A stretch of 64,000 nt of DNA from Roseibium suaedae. GTDB lineage: Bacteria; Pseudomonadota; Alphaproteobacteria; Rhizobiales; Stappiaceae. The stretch is taken from contig NZ_FRBW01000001.1 in the NCBI RefSeq assembly GCF_900142725.1, positions 1,426,001-1,490,000 of the forward strand. Reading direction: 5' to 3'. This document shows, piece by piece, positions 38,609 to 46,672 of the stretch. The position numbers and the translations under genes were made by a program. Numbering within the stretch: the first letter of the stretch is position 1; every line of letters begins with the position of its first letter. Below the pieces are notes generated by a model that made no database searches, was not told the DNA's origin, and saw only the letters and a list, made by a program, of their open reading frames with translations.

Positions 38609-40264
38609 CTACGCGGAAGGGGCTTTCTTGCGCTTGGGCTTTGGCAAGGGCAGCGCGATCCGGATCTTGAGGCCGGTCGGCCCGAAATCATGCTGGATGT
38701 TGCCGCGCAGCTCGCCGCGGATCGAGGCATCGATCAGCCGTGAACCGAAGCCCTTGCTGCTCGGCTTGGGAACTGCATTGGCAGAGACCTCCACCCAGCT
38801 CAGCTCCAGCCAGGTCTCCTTGTCCCGGCGCACGGTGTTCCAGGTAATGGAGAGGCTGCCACCTTCCTCGAAGATGCTCGAGTATTTCATCGCATTGGTG
38901 GCCAGCTCATGGAACACGAGACCCAGGGCATGGGTCGCCCGCTCGTCCAGCCTGACCTTCGGGCCACCGACTTCCATCTGCTCTGAATCATTGCCGAAGA
39001 CCTGCTCCAGTTCCTGGGTCAGCAGGGTCTTCAGATCCGCACTTTCCCACTTCGAGCGGGTCAACAGATCCTGGGCATTGGCCATGGCCTGTAGCCGTGC
39101 GGTGAAGGAGGTGGTGAATTCCTCGAGGTTCTCCGAGGAATTGGAGGTCTGGCGCGCCATGGCCAGAATACGGGCAATGGAGTTCTTGATCCGGTGCTTC
39201 ATCTCCTGAAGCATCAGATCCTTTTCCTCAATTGTCTTCTGGGCGACCTGATTCAGTTCCTGGGTCGCTGCCGAGGTCTTCATCTGGGCCCGGATGGAAA
39301 CGGCAAGGGCCGCAGCAAAGAGCAGGGAGACTGTCCCGAGGATCAGGGTTCGCCAATAGAGCAAGGTGTGGCTGGAGGGGAAGGCCTCGATCACAGACAC
39401 GGACCATTGGCGGCCGGCGACATCGATGGTTTCCTTCAGGACGTTCTGAGCTTCTTCCAGGCGTTCCTCGAAGCCTTCGGAGCGGAACAGAAGCTGTGAT
39501 CCGCCTGCCGTCGTGTCTATGGTTTCGACCAGAACCGAGACGGGCGTCGGCCGTGACAGGGCCACCTGATGCAGGTCGCCCGCCCGGAACGGCGCATAGA
39601 CGAAGCCTGCGATGGAGCCGAATTTTCCATCGCCCGGTTCGCCCTGCATCATCTCGCTCGGGGTGAACAGCGGCATATAGGCGAGAAAGCCCGGCTGCTT
39701 GTCTTCGGTGATTTCCTGAACCAGTTCGACGGGAGCAGAGGCCTGCATCTTGCCGACGGAGGCCGCGGCCTCCATGGCTGCCCGGCGGATCGGCTCGCTG
39801 AACATGTCATAGCCAAGGGCAGCCTGATTGCGTGCATCCTGCGGCTCGAGCAGGGTGATCGGCGTGCGGAACGCCTGATCGCTGTCCGGCCAGATATGGG
39901 CGGTGAAGTCGTAATTCTGGCGCAGGTTCCGTTCCGCGCTGATTTCGTCACCCGTTTTGATCAGCTGGGCAAAGCCGATGCCCTGAATGCCGGACACATG
40001 GCTGTTGACCACCAGGCCCATGGCGAAGGTCTGGAACTCCTTGCGGGAAACGGAGGCGCCATTGGTGTTGAGGAACGAATGGGTGGCGGCAATGACAGAC
40101 AGGTTCTGATCGGCCTTCTGGCGGATACGGTCGACCGCCTCGGTGGCAATGGATGCGAACCTTGTGTTCTCTGCGGAGGTCTCCGCCTCGAAGATGAGAT
40201 ATGTCATGGCCAGGCCAATGGCGGACACAATGACAAATGCCAGCATGGGCATGTATTTCTTCAC
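38609..40264 (-). CDS. CHASE-domain sensor histidine kinase, HWE/HisKA_2 type
   Basis: A 551-residue membrane kinase. TM1 at residues about 7-25, periplasmic CHASE domain (GIGFAQLIKTGDEISAERN, GYDMFSEPIRRAAMEAAAS) to about 300, then TM2 and a coiled coil. The HWE core carries the phospho-His in LQEMKHRIKNSIARILAMAR, the N box LGLVFHELATNAMKYSS, and WVEV as the W-x-E element. GTG 40264 has GAGGA 9 bases upstream. HWE kinases often phosphorylate PhyR in the general stress response; phyR lies 2 kb away, so this is a good candidate input kinase. The ligand is unknown. Confidence 0.92.
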   Translation of the reverse strand: MKKYMPMLAFVIVSAIGLAMTYLIFEAETSAENTRFASIATEAVDRIRQKADQNLSVIAATHSFLNTNGASVSRKEFQTFAMGLVVNSHVSGIQGIGFAQLIKTGDEISAERNLRQNYDFTAHIWPDSDQAFRTPITLLEPQDARNQAALGYDMFSEPIRRAAMEAAASVGKMQASAPVELVQEITEDKQPGFLAYMPLFTPSEMMQGEPGDGKFGSIAGFVYAPFRAGDLHQVALSRPTPVSVLVETIDTTAGGSQLLFRSEGFEERLEEAQNVLKETIDVAGRQWSVSVIEAFPSSHTLLYWRTLILGTVSLLFAAALAVSIRAQMKTSAATQELNQVAQKTIEEKDLMLQEMKHRIKNSIARILAMARQTSNSSENLEEFTTSFTARLQAMANAQDLLTRSKWESADLKTLLTQELEQVFGNDSEQMEVGGPKVRLDERATHALGLVFHELATNAMKYSSIFEEGGSLSITWNTVRRDKETWLELSWVEVSANAVPKPSSKGFGSRLIDASIRGELRGNIQHDFGPTGLKIRIALPLPKPKRKKAPSA

Positions 40265-40438
40265 TTGGCAGGTTCCTCGAAAGCCAATCGGAATTGGGTG
40301 TCAGCTCATCTTCTGGTCGTTCAGCATAGGGCAGTGATGCCCCTTGCGAAACGGAGGGTAGTGGTTATGCGCGTCCAAATTTTGTCCTTGGAAATCCGGG
40401 GGATTTGCGGCCGGACGCAGACCGCCTGTCATTTTTCT

Positions 40439-40464
40439 GGAACCCTTTTCCAGGTCAGCACGTT
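40439..40464 (+). promoter_or_regulatory. EcfG-type promoter of csbD
   Basis: GGAAC (40439-40443), 17 bases, CGTT (40461-40464): an exact match to the alphaproteobacterial general stress response consensus, 48 bases before the csbD start. Confidence 0.85.
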
Positions 40465-40511
40465 TACCTTGCGAGCGGAATGAGACGCTCTCGAAGAACA
40501 AGGAGACAGTC

Positions 40512-40709
40512 ATGAACTGGAATCAGATTGAAGGGAACTGGGATCAGTTTCGCGGTAAGGTTCAGGAAAAGTGGGGCAAGCTCACGGACGACGAACTGGA
40601 TGTGATTGCAGGCAAGCGCAAGCAGCTCTCCGGTCTTATTCAGGAGCGCTACGGCAAGGCCGAGGAAGAAGCTGAAAAGGAAATCGACCTCTGGCTGAAC
40701 CGCCACTAA
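40512..40709 (+). CDS. CsbD family stress protein
   Basis: A 65-residue hydrophilic protein of the CsbD family, MNWNQIEGNWDQFRGKVQ followed by KWGKLTDDELDVIAGKR. Members are induced by general stress; the molecular role is unknown. AAGGAG precedes the ATG at about 8 bases. The exact EcfG-type promoter upstream fits the expected regulation. It lies alone between the two HWE kinase genes. Confidence 0.95.
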   Translation: MNWNQIEGNWDQFRGKVQEKWGKLTDDELDVIAGKRKQLSGLIQERYGKAEEEAEKEIDLWLNRH

Positions 40710-40859
40710 GCGGCTTCCCACCGGGTTCTGACCCATCTCACTGATCAGGCGTTCCGTCTCATGGCGGGCGCCTGATTGGCATTTGGGGGGAAGGTTCATC
40801 AGATCACTCCTCCATCTTCCGGCTTCCGTGCCTTCTGCACGTGAAGGGGAGCTCAAGCG

Positions 40860-41879
40860 CTAGCTGTAGCGCGCCTCTTCAGACACGTTTTCGTCGCTCA
40901 AGGGGAAGCTCAGCACGTATTCCACGCCTTCCTCATCGATCCTGTAGCGGCTGGTTCCGCTGACCGACGCGGGAACTACGCGTTCAAGGACGGTGCTGCC
41001 GAAGCTGCGCGGATTGATCTCGCGGGGTAGTGGCGGCGCTTCCGGCGACAGATCCGCAGGCTCGTTCCATGACAGTTCCGCATTGCCATCCGGCGTGATC
41101 TCGCACCTGATGTCGATGGTTTTGCCGGCCGCCATGGCGTGGCTGGCACTGACCGCATTGACCATCAGTTCGTGCAGGGCAAGACCGATGTGCAGGGCCG
41201 CATTGGGTGACAGCAGGATGTTCAGTCCGGCGACGCGAACCGCAGGCTTGTCGTTCTGCTGGTAACGGGCGACCTGATCGCGGATGAGGTCATGCAGATA
41301 GGCCCCGCGCCAGTTGGAATCCGTGACAAGATCCTGCGACTGTGAGAGGGAGAAGATCCGTCCCCGGAACTTTGTCAGGAAATGGTCCAGCGACGTGGAG
41401 CTGCGTGCCGTCTGGGTTGCGATGCTTTGAATGATCGCAAGCAGATTCTTGGAGCGGTGGCTGACTTCGCGCAGAAGCACCTTCAGCACCTTTTCCCTGC
41501 GCCGGATCTCGCTCATGTCGACAATGGTCGTCATGATCTGATGCTGACCATTTTTCGAGGAAATGTCTTCGATGTGAAATTCGAAGAACTTGTCGCTCTC
41601 GATCTGGACTTCCTGGCGCTGCTGTTCGCCGGTCTCCAGCGCAAGCCGCTTCAGCTCATTCAGCTGACTGCCAAGAGCTTCTCCGAAAATGACCATGTCA
41701 GAGGGCATCTGGCCCGGCGACAGTTTCCAGGTTTCGGGGAGGTTTGCGATATAGTGATAGTCGAGTTGCGCGTCCTGAAATGTGACGCAAGCGCGCGAGC
41801 GCAGAAGGGCAAGAATAAGGTATTCGCGAAGCTCTTCATCAGACTGACTAGTCCGGTGCCATGTAAGCCGACCTGCCAC
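40860..41879 (-). CDS. Cytosolic PAS-HWE sensor histidine kinase
   Basis: A 339-residue kinase without membrane helices. The N-terminal 130 residues look like a PAS-type sensor (ACVTFQDAQLDYHYIANLP). The HWE core follows with the phospho-His in LLREVSHRSKNLLAIIQSIA and the N box LHIGLALHELMVNAVSASH, then the W-x-E element LSWNEPADL. GTG 41879 is preceded by GAGGG at about 8 bases. This type is commonly paired with PhyR. No EcfG-type promoter is seen in front of it. The signal sensed is unknown. Confidence 0.92.
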   Translation of the reverse strand: MAGRLTWHRTSQSDEELREYLILALLRSRACVTFQDAQLDYHYIANLPETWKLSPGQMPSDMVIFGEALGSQLNELKRLALETGEQQRQEVQIESDKFFEFHIEDISSKNGQHQIMTTIVDMSEIRRREKVLKVLLREVSHRSKNLLAIIQSIATQTARSSTSLDHFLTKFRGRIFSLSQSQDLVTDSNWRGAYLHDLIRDQVARYQQNDKPAVRVAGLNILLSPNAALHIGLALHELMVNAVSASHAMAAGKTIDIRCEITPDGNAELSWNEPADLSPEAPPLPREINPRSFGSTVLERVVPASVSGTSRYRIDEEGVEYVLSFPLSDENVSEEARYS

Positions 41880-41918
41880 GTGTTTTCCCTCAATGAAAAC
41901 GGTTATCTGAACGCCCGC

Positions 41919-41945
41919 GTGGGCGCTTCACTGGGAAGCGCCCAC
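41919..41945 (-). terminator. Hairpin downstream of the DUF1328 gene
   Basis: GTGGGCGCTTC and GAAGCGCCCAC form a perfect 11-bp stem with a 5-base loop, 27 bases after the DUF1328 stop. No long T-run follows. Confidence 0.6.
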
Positions 41946-41971
41946 GGTGGTGTCCGAAGTGCCGTTCTTCA

Positions 41972-42133
41972 TTACCTGCGTACAATTCCGGTAATCAGCG
42001 AGATAACGAAGAACACAAGGAACAAGAAGAACAGAATCTGTGCGATACCGGCAGAAGTCCCGGCAATACCGCCGAAGCCGAAGAAAGCAGCCACGATCGC
42101 AACAACAAGAAACACAAGAGCGTAGTAAAGCAT
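41972..42133 (-). CDS. DUF1328 family small membrane protein
   Basis: A 53-residue protein reading [18 protein letters not shown], then a Gly-rich turn [14 protein letters not shown] and a second helix ending SLITGIVRR. This is the DUF1328 (YtjA-like) family of two-helix inner membrane proteins. AAGGAG lies about 8 bases before the ATG. An exact EcfG-type promoter lies 32 bases upstream of the start, so it is a likely general stress gene. Function is unknown. Confidence 0.9.
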   Translation of the reverse strand: MLYYALVFLVVAIVAAFFGFGGIAGTSAGIAQILFFLFLVFFVISLITGIVRR

Positions 42134-42164
42134 GGGTCGTCTCCTTGAGTATTGATGTAAGGAA

Positions 42165-42189
42165 AACGCCGGTCACGCGAATTGGTTCC
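42165..42189 (-). promoter_or_regulatory. EcfG-type promoter of the DUF1328 gene
   Basis: On the minus strand GGAAC (42189-42185), 16 bases, CGTT (42168-42165). Exact consensus match, oriented toward the DUF1328 gene. Confidence 0.85.
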
Positions 42190-42213
42190 TTTTCTGCTCG
42201 CTAAAATTTTTCT

Positions 42214-43005
42214 TTAAGCTGCCTCTGCGGTTGCGTTGAAGAAAAGGGCCTGACTGATCAGGGCCTTGACCATGTCCGGGTTGAAGGGCTTGGTGACCAG
42301 GAACGCCGGCTCTGGTCGCTCACCGGTCAACAGACGCTCCGGGAAGGCCGTGATGAAGATGACCGGAATGGTTGCCGTCTTCAGGATGTCGTTCACCGCA
42401 TCGATGCCCGAGCTGCCGTCGGCAAGCTGGATGTCCGCGAGGATCATCTTCGGCGAAGAGCGTTCGAACAGCTCGATGGCTTCCTTGTGCGTGCGTGCGA
42501 TGCCGGAGACCGTGTGGCCGAGGCCTTCCACCATCTGCTCGATGTCCATGGCGATCAGCGGCTCATCCTCGATGATCAGGATCTCGGTCGCCACCTGGCG
42601 GGAGATCTCCTGAACGGCATCGTCGATCAGCCTGGAAACCTCTGCCTCGCTGACATCAAGAATGGCGGCGACTTCTTCCTGGTTGAAACCTTCAACGGAC
42701 AGAAGCAGGAAAGCCTGCCGGTTCTTCGCCGGGATACGGGACAGGTTTTCGGCTGCCCGGCGTTCCCACGCGAAAGGAGAGTCGATTTCTCCAATTTCGA
42801 TATTCGTGGAACCAAACAGCTTGGAGAACAGTTTGTAGAGGGAGACCCGGTCGCTGGATTCCTCAGGAAATGCGGAAACATCAGCGATAAGGGCTTCAAG
42901 TGTAGCGGTAACATACGCGTCCCCCGAAGTCTGGGATCCAGTTACCGCACGGGCGTATCTCCGCAGATAAGGAAGTTGGGGCGCGATGCGGGTCGAGAGA
43001 GACAT
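42214..43005 (-). CDS. phyR: General stress response regulator PhyR
   Basis: Anti-anti-sigma response regulator; when phosphorylated it binds NepR and frees EcfG. The N-terminal sigma-like domain spans about residues 1-125 (LPYLRRYARAVTGSQTSGDA, then PAKNRQAFLLLSVEGFNQEE as pseudo-sigma-4). The C-terminal receiver from about 140 has ILIIEDEPLIAMD, the phospho-acceptor Asp in MILADIQLADGSSG, FITAFPER and VTKPF, so all key residues are present. ATG 43005 gives 263 residues, the usual length. It is transcribed divergently from nepR-ecfG, each with its own EcfG-type promoter. Confidence 0.97.
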   Translation of the reverse strand: MSLSTRIAPQLPYLRRYARAVTGSQTSGDAYVTATLEALIADVSAFPEESSDRVSLYKLFSKLFGSTNIEIGEIDSPFAWERRAAENLSRIPAKNRQAFLLLSVEGFNQEEVAAILDVSEAEVSRLIDDAVQEISRQVATEILIIEDEPLIAMDIEQMVEGLGHTVSGIARTHKEAIELFERSSPKMILADIQLADGSSGIDAVNDILKTATIPVIFITAFPERLLTGERPEPAFLVTKPFNPDMVKALISQALFFNATAEAA

Positions 43006-43048
43006 GAATTGAACTCCGTAGTCCAAGAAGTTGGCTTATGACCTTGAT

Positions 43049-43073
43049 AACGGGTGTCTTGAAAAAAAGTTCC
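43049..43073 (-). promoter_or_regulatory. EcfG-type promoter of phyR
   Basis: Minus strand GGAAC (43073-43069), 16 bases, CGTT (43052-43049). Exact match, 44 bases before the phyR start, giving positive autoregulation. Confidence 0.85.
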
Positions 43074-43081
43074 GTCTGTCT

Positions 43082-43106
43082 GGAACTTTTTTTTCGGTCG
43101 TACGTT
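43082..43106 (+). promoter_or_regulatory. EcfG-type promoter of nepR-ecfG
   Basis: GGAAC (43082-43086), 16 bases, CGTT (43103-43106). The -35 element starts only 8 bases from that of the divergent phyR promoter, and T-rich tracts follow both -35 elements. Confidence 0.85.
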
Positions 43107-43151
43107 TGAAGATTATGATCCGCGTTGAAACCGAACAAAATTAGCTGGTGC

Positions 43152-43331
43152 ATGGAAATGAAGGAAGAAACCTCAGCAGGAATGCTCGGCCGCCCGAAAG
43201 GGGGGGCAGCAGACACCGTCTCGGAAAAACTCCGGGAATATTACGTCTCTATACAGAATGACGGTATTCCCGAGAAATTCCTCGACCTTCTTGAAAAGCT
43301 TGATGAAGCTGAAAAGGCCGCCAAGAAATGA
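43152..43331 (+). CDS. nepR: Anti-sigma factor NepR
   Basis: A small anti-sigma factor that holds EcfG inactive until PhyR-P displaces it. About 59 residues from ATG 43152; the conserved core is SEKLREYYVSIQNDGIPEKF followed by LDLLEKLDEAEKA. The N-terminal start is uncertain (ATG 43158 also possible). The stop overlaps the ecfG start (ATGA), so the pair is translationally coupled. Confidence 0.95.
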   Translation: MEMKEETSAGMLGRPKGGAADTVSEKLREYYVSIQNDGIPEKFLDLLEKLDEAEKAAKK

Positions 43332-43888
43332 CGAAGTCTGATCAGTCTCCCAGTTTCAAGCGCGTAATGCTTGAGGCTCTGCCGAGCCTCAGAGCATTCG
43401 CCGTTTCGCTGGTTGGTCAACCCGACCGGGCTGACGACCTTGTTCAGGACACCATCATGAAGGCCTGGGCGAAGCAGGAAAGCTTCACCATGGGAACCAG
43501 CATGAAAGCGTGGCTGTTCACCATTCTCCGTAACGAGTTCTACAGCCAGATGCGCAAGCGCGGACGCGAAGTGTCTGATCCGGACGGAACCTTTACGAGC
43601 CAGCTGGCCGTTCATCCGGGTCAGTATGGGGCGCTCGATCTGCAGGATTTCCGGGAGGCGCTAAGCCAGCTTCCGGAAGACCAGCGCGAAGCGATCATTC
43701 TGATCGGCGCTTCCGGCTTCTCCTATGAGGAGGCCGCCAACATCTGCGGATGCGCCACCGGCACCATCAAGAGCCGGGTCAACCGCGCCAGAAATGCTCT
43801 CCAGGATATTCTCTCCATTACAAATGAAAATGATTTCGGACCGGATGCGGAAAGCGCCTCCGTGATCCATCGTGGAGCGATGGCCTGA
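43328..43888 (+). CDS. ecfG: EcfG-family RNA polymerase sigma factor
   Basis: Sigma factor of the alphaproteobacterial general stress response. 186 residues: region 2 with GQPDRADDLVQDTIMKAWAK and MKAWLFTILRNEFYSQMRKR, region 4 with LPEDQREAIILIGASGFSYEE and CATGTIKSRVNRAR (recognition helix). It overlaps nepR by four bases. The upstream EcfG-type promoter implies autoactivation. The C-terminal tail beyond region 4 is acidic and variable. Confidence 0.96.
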   Translation: MTKSDQSPSFKRVMLEALPSLRAFAVSLVGQPDRADDLVQDTIMKAWAKQESFTMGTSMKAWLFTILRNEFYSQMRKRGREVSDPDGTFTSQLAVHPGQYGALDLQDFREALSQLPEDQREAIILIGASGFSYEEAANICGCATGTIKSRVNRARNALQDILSITNENDFGPDAESASVIHRGAMA

Positions 43889-43924
43889 AAAGCCGGCGAC
43901 TAAAGCCGAATTGTCGAACAAAAG

Positions 43925-43955
43925 AGGCCGCTTGCAAGTGCAGGCGGCCTTTTTG
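43925..43955 (+). terminator. Terminator after ecfG
   Basis: AGGCCGC and GCGGCCT flank a loop containing CTTGCAAG-like sequence and are followed by TTTTTGTTTTG, 36 bases after the ecfG stop. Confidence 0.85.
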
Positions 43956-44028
43956 TTTTGTCTGAAAGATTGCCGCGCCAGCCAGTTAGCTGATCTGCAC
44001 ACAGGAGATCGGATAGTGGGTCCTGATG

Positions 44029-44397
44029 TCAGGCGGCTGGAGCGGAAAGGGGCGCAAAGAGCCCGGCGACAATCGTCTTAAGCTGATGGTCGCTGAAGGG
44101 CTTCAGCAGAACCGGATAGCGCTCCTGCCCCGGAATGCCGCCCATGAATGCCGAGTTGGTCGTCAGGAAGATGAGAGCGGCGCCTGCCATCAGGATCGCA
44201 TTGACGGCTTCAGCAAGTGCGGTGCCGAAAGCGTCGGATTCCAGGATAACGGCAGTGTAACTCTGGTCCCTGAGATGATCTTCAAGGGACTCCGGCGTGC
44301 CAATGGACACATCGCAAGCCATGGAACTTTTCAGGATGTTCTCGACATCCATGGCGACCAGGTAGGTACGGTCGATAATAAGTACTCGCGTATTCAT
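44029..44397 (-). CDS. Stand-alone receiver-like protein lacking the phospho-acceptor Asp
   Basis: A 122-residue single-domain receiver fold, similar to the PhyR receiver. The first strand reads RVLIIDRTYLVAMDVENIL, where PhyR has IIEDEPLIAMDIEQM, so one metal-binding acid is Arg. The strand that normally ends in the phosphorylated Asp reads YTAVILESDAFG, with Glu in that place. Thr (FLTTNS) and Lys (LLKPFSD) are kept. It therefore probably cannot be phosphorylated normally; Glu might mimic the phosphorylated state. ATG 44397 is preferred over GTG 44406. It lies just beyond ecfG, pointing toward it. Confidence 0.8.
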   Translation of the reverse strand: MNTRVLIIDRTYLVAMDVENILKSSMACDVSIGTPESLEDHLRDQSYTAVILESDAFGTALAEAVNAILMAGAALIFLTTNSAFMGGIPGQERYPVLLKPFSDHQLKTIVAGLFAPLSAPAA

Positions 44398-44618
44398 GGC
44401 AAGCACAGTCCAAATTGGCAGGGTGAGTGTGACGTTTCAGTCCGTAGAAATCTTACACATAAACTCTGCCATTTGGGAAACGAAAAACGACGGTTTGCTG
44501 CGGATTGTGATGCCCTTAGGGAAGGTGGTGCTGGGGACATCAGGATCTCCGCCTTCGCGGGGATGACAAGGGTTTTCTCTTCGGAGCACAGGTTCCTGGG
44601 CTTAGGCCTTTGTCACAG

Positions 44619-44647
44619 CAAAAAGCCGCCGGAGAGTTCCGGCGGCT
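44619..44647 (-). terminator. Terminator of the dps transcript
   Basis: GCCGCCGG and CCGGCGGC arms with a short loop, followed on the minus strand by TTTTTGCTG, 20 bases after the small gene's stop. Confidence 0.88.
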
Positions 44648-44666
44648 CTGCAGATTTTTTCGGGCT

Positions 44667-44915
44667 TCAAAGGGTTGCTGCGTTGTCCTCGTCAGCGGCC
44701 TTCAAGGCATCGCCATGGCCGAGCTTTTCGAGGGCAAGGTCGATTTCCCTCAGGTCGGAAGACTTGTCCTCACCGCCCATTGGGCTCTCGGTTGCGGCGC
44801 GCTGAAGGGCTCTTGCATCGGAGCGCAGGGTCAGGAGATCGGAAATCCGGTCCTCCTTGCTGCGGCTGCCATCCTTCAGAAGCTTTGCGATCTCGTCTCT
44901 GACTGTTCCTGTCAT
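44667..44915 (-). CDS. Small hydrophilic protein downstream of dps
   Basis: An 82-residue charged, probably helical protein, MTGTVRDEIAKLLKDGSRSK and onward, that I do not recognise. AAGGAG lies about 9 bases before ATG 44915. It begins 35 bases after dps and is followed by a strong terminator, so it is very probably the second gene of the dps transcript and thus under the same stress control. The longer frame upstream lacks a ribosome binding site. Confidence 0.75.
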   Translation of the reverse strand: MTGTVRDEIAKLLKDGSRSKEDRISDLLTLRSDARALQRAATESPMGGEDKSSDLREIDLALEKLGHGDALKAADEDNAATL

Positions 44916-44950
44916 GACAAAATCTCCTTGGGTTGGGCCCGTGGATGGCT

Positions 44951-45463
44951 TCAGTGCGCAACGATCGCGCGCAGCATCCACAAGGCCTTTTCGTGGAAGG
45001 TGAGGCGGGCGGTCAGCATGTCTTCGGTGACAACGTCATCTGCGTCACCGGCATCGGCCGCTGCCTTGCGCATGGCCTTGACCGCCGTTTCATGATCCGC
45101 GATCAGGTCATTGACCATGTCCTCGGCGCTCTTCTTGTTCACCTCGGATGCCTTGGGCGCGAACTGGGCGGCTTCACCAAGTTTCGCCGGGGCGAGATGG
45201 CCAAGGGCGCGGATGCGCTCTGCAATGATGTCTGTCGCGCCAAACAGCGCGCCATAGTGTTCTTCGGTCAGCTCATGCAGCGGCTTGAACAGCGGTCCCA
45301 CCACATTCCAGTGATAGATGTGGCTCTTGATGGTCAACTTGTAGGTCGAGGCGAGAATTGCGGACAGTTTCTCCGCCATCTCCTCGCGGTAGGCTGCGGT
45401 CAGACCCGTGTCGATGGTTTCGTCCTGGGTCTTCGGTTTCAGAACTGCGGAAACATTTGCCAT
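44951..45463 (-). CDS. dps: DNA-binding ferritin-like protein Dps
   Basis: Dodecameric iron-storage and DNA-protecting protein. 170 residues from ATG 45463, which has GGAGAG at a good distance. The intersubunit ferroxidase site is in YKLTIKSHIYHWNVVGPLF, HELTEEHYGALFGATDIIAE and RIRALG. Final region FHEKALWMLRAIVAH is also typical. An exact EcfG-type promoter lies 105 bases upstream, as expected for a general stress gene. Confidence 0.96.
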   Translation of the reverse strand: MANVSAVLKPKTQDETIDTGLTAAYREEMAEKLSAILASTYKLTIKSHIYHWNVVGPLFKPLHELTEEHYGALFGATDIIAERIRALGHLAPAKLGEAAQFAPKASEVNKKSAEDMVNDLIADHETAVKAMRKAAADAGDADDVVTEDMLTARLTFHEKALWMLRAIVAH

Positions 45464-45567
45464 TTGATGCTCTCCATCTTTCTTTTCGTGTCGGGGTTTC
45501 GGGAAAGACAAGCCGCAAAGCCGGAAGGCTTTTTCTTCTTTTTCTTTTATGACTTGCTTGAGAGGTT

Positions 45568-45593
45568 AACGTTCAGATCGTCCAGGTGGTTCC
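45568..45593 (-). promoter_or_regulatory. EcfG-type promoter of dps
   Basis: Minus strand GGAAC (45593-45589), 17 bases, CGTT (45571-45568), upstream of dps with a T-rich leader between. Confidence 0.82.
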
Positions 45594-45607
45594 GGAAAAC
45601 TTTCGCA

Positions 45608-46036
45608 TCACGCGCTGTCGTCATCCGATGACCGGTTCATCATGTAGAAGGCGAAGACGCCTGCAGCCGCTGCAGCCAGACCGGTCTTGGAACCGAGCAA
45701 ACGCGGCAACAGGCCGATGGCCGCCGTGGTTGCCAGCATGCGGGCCCGGCGCAACTTGGCCAGGCGCTTTTCCTCGCGCCAGGTGATGAAACGCATCACT
45801 GCGAAGGGAACAAGGGCCGCGAAGACAAAGCCCGCCGCAGCCAGGAGGGAGGCCTCCAGCATGCTGCCCGTTTGCATCCAGAGACTGTAGACGCCCGCGA
45901 CGATCAGAAGAACATAGGCGGTCAGTCCGAATAGGCCGGCAATCGACATGAGAACGATGTTCCGCCGGAACCGGCGGAACATCGTTTTGGCCTCCTGGGT
46001 GGCAGCGGCTGCCGCCAGGGATGCGAGGGCCTGCAT
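45608..46036 (-). CDS. Small inner membrane protein paired with DUF883 gene
   Basis: A 142-residue protein with two adjacent hydrophobic helices (IVLMSIAGLFGLTAYVLLIV and LEASLLAAAGFVFAALVPFA), a basic loop, a third weaker C-terminal segment (LAAAAAGVFAFYMMN) and an acidic end. It resembles YqjE/holin-like partners of YqjD proteins. It starts one base after the DUF883 stop, so the two are one operon. A role in ribosome or membrane stress adaptation can only be guessed from E. coli YqjD/YqjE. Confidence 0.8.
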   Translation of the reverse strand: MQALASLAAAAATQEAKTMFRRFRRNIVLMSIAGLFGLTAYVLLIVAGVYSLWMQTGSMLEASLLAAAGFVFAALVPFAVMRFITWREEKRLAKLRRARMLATTAAIGLLPRLLGSKTGLAAAAAGVFAFYMMNRSSDDDSA

Positions 46037-46037
46037 G

Positions 46038-46385
46038 TTACTTCCTCAGCAGGAGGGCGGCGAGGAAGCCAACGCCGGCGGCAACAGCCACGGCCTGCAG
46101 CGGGTTGGTCTGGATCTGCTTGCGGGTGCCCTTTTCCAGATTGCGGAATTCGGCACGCAGCGTGTCGAGAGCGTCTTCGCTCATTGCCCGCATGGCATCG
46201 ACCTTTTCAGCTGCCCGGTCCTTGACCTGGCCGGACTTAGCGGAGCCGAAGCTGGAAACGGCTTCGGTCAGGAGAACGATGTCGCCGCGCAGCTTTTCCA
46301 TGCGCTCTTCGATGTCGGCGGCGGAAGCGGCCACAGCCTTGTCGCGGCCATTTGCAGTAGCGGTCTGTGCAGATTGGGAAGCCAT
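46038..46385 (-). CDS. DUF883 family (ElaB/YqjD-like) membrane-anchored protein
   Basis: A 115-residue protein with a helical hydrophilic body (DIEERMEKLRGDIVLLTEAV) and one C-terminal membrane anchor (QTNPLQAVAVAAGVGFLAAL), the ElaB/YqjD architecture. In E. coli such proteins tether stationary-phase ribosomes to the membrane. AAGGAGGAA before ATG 46385 sets the start. No exact EcfG-type promoter is seen upstream, unlike for neighbouring stress genes. Confidence 0.88.
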   Translation of the reverse strand: MASQSAQTATANGRDKAVAASAADIEERMEKLRGDIVLLTEAVSSFGSAKSGQVKDRAAEKVDAMRAMSEDALDTLRAEFRNLEKGTRKQIQTNPLQAVAVAAGVGFLAALLLRK

Positions 46386-46605
46386 GATGGGTTCCTCCTT
46401 CAAGGTTTTGGTCACTTGGTTGGACATGTTGGCTCAGTCAGGCCGAGTTCGTCATGCCAAGTTCGTCAGGAACGGCTGGGAGTACGGCTCCCGGGGGAGA
46501 CCTCAGATGCTGAGCGCCTGAGGTCTTGCCAATTCCGGTCGGGTCACATTCGGGATGGAGCCCCGATCAGGCCGGGAGGCACCCCATCAGGGGCATCTCC
46601 CTCCG

Positions 46606-46672
46606 TCTTCACTGAACCTGGTCGTTACTGAACCAGACTGTTACTGAACCAGGCCATTACTGAACCAGGATC
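46606..46672. repeat. 16-bp tandem repeat at the end of the PRC-barrel gene
   Basis: Three direct copies of a 16-base unit (T/A)TACTGAACCAGnnn plus one degenerate copy, ending inside the last codons of the PRC-barrel gene (46657 is its stop). A weak hairpin at 46574-46601 lies beyond. Confidence 0.7.
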
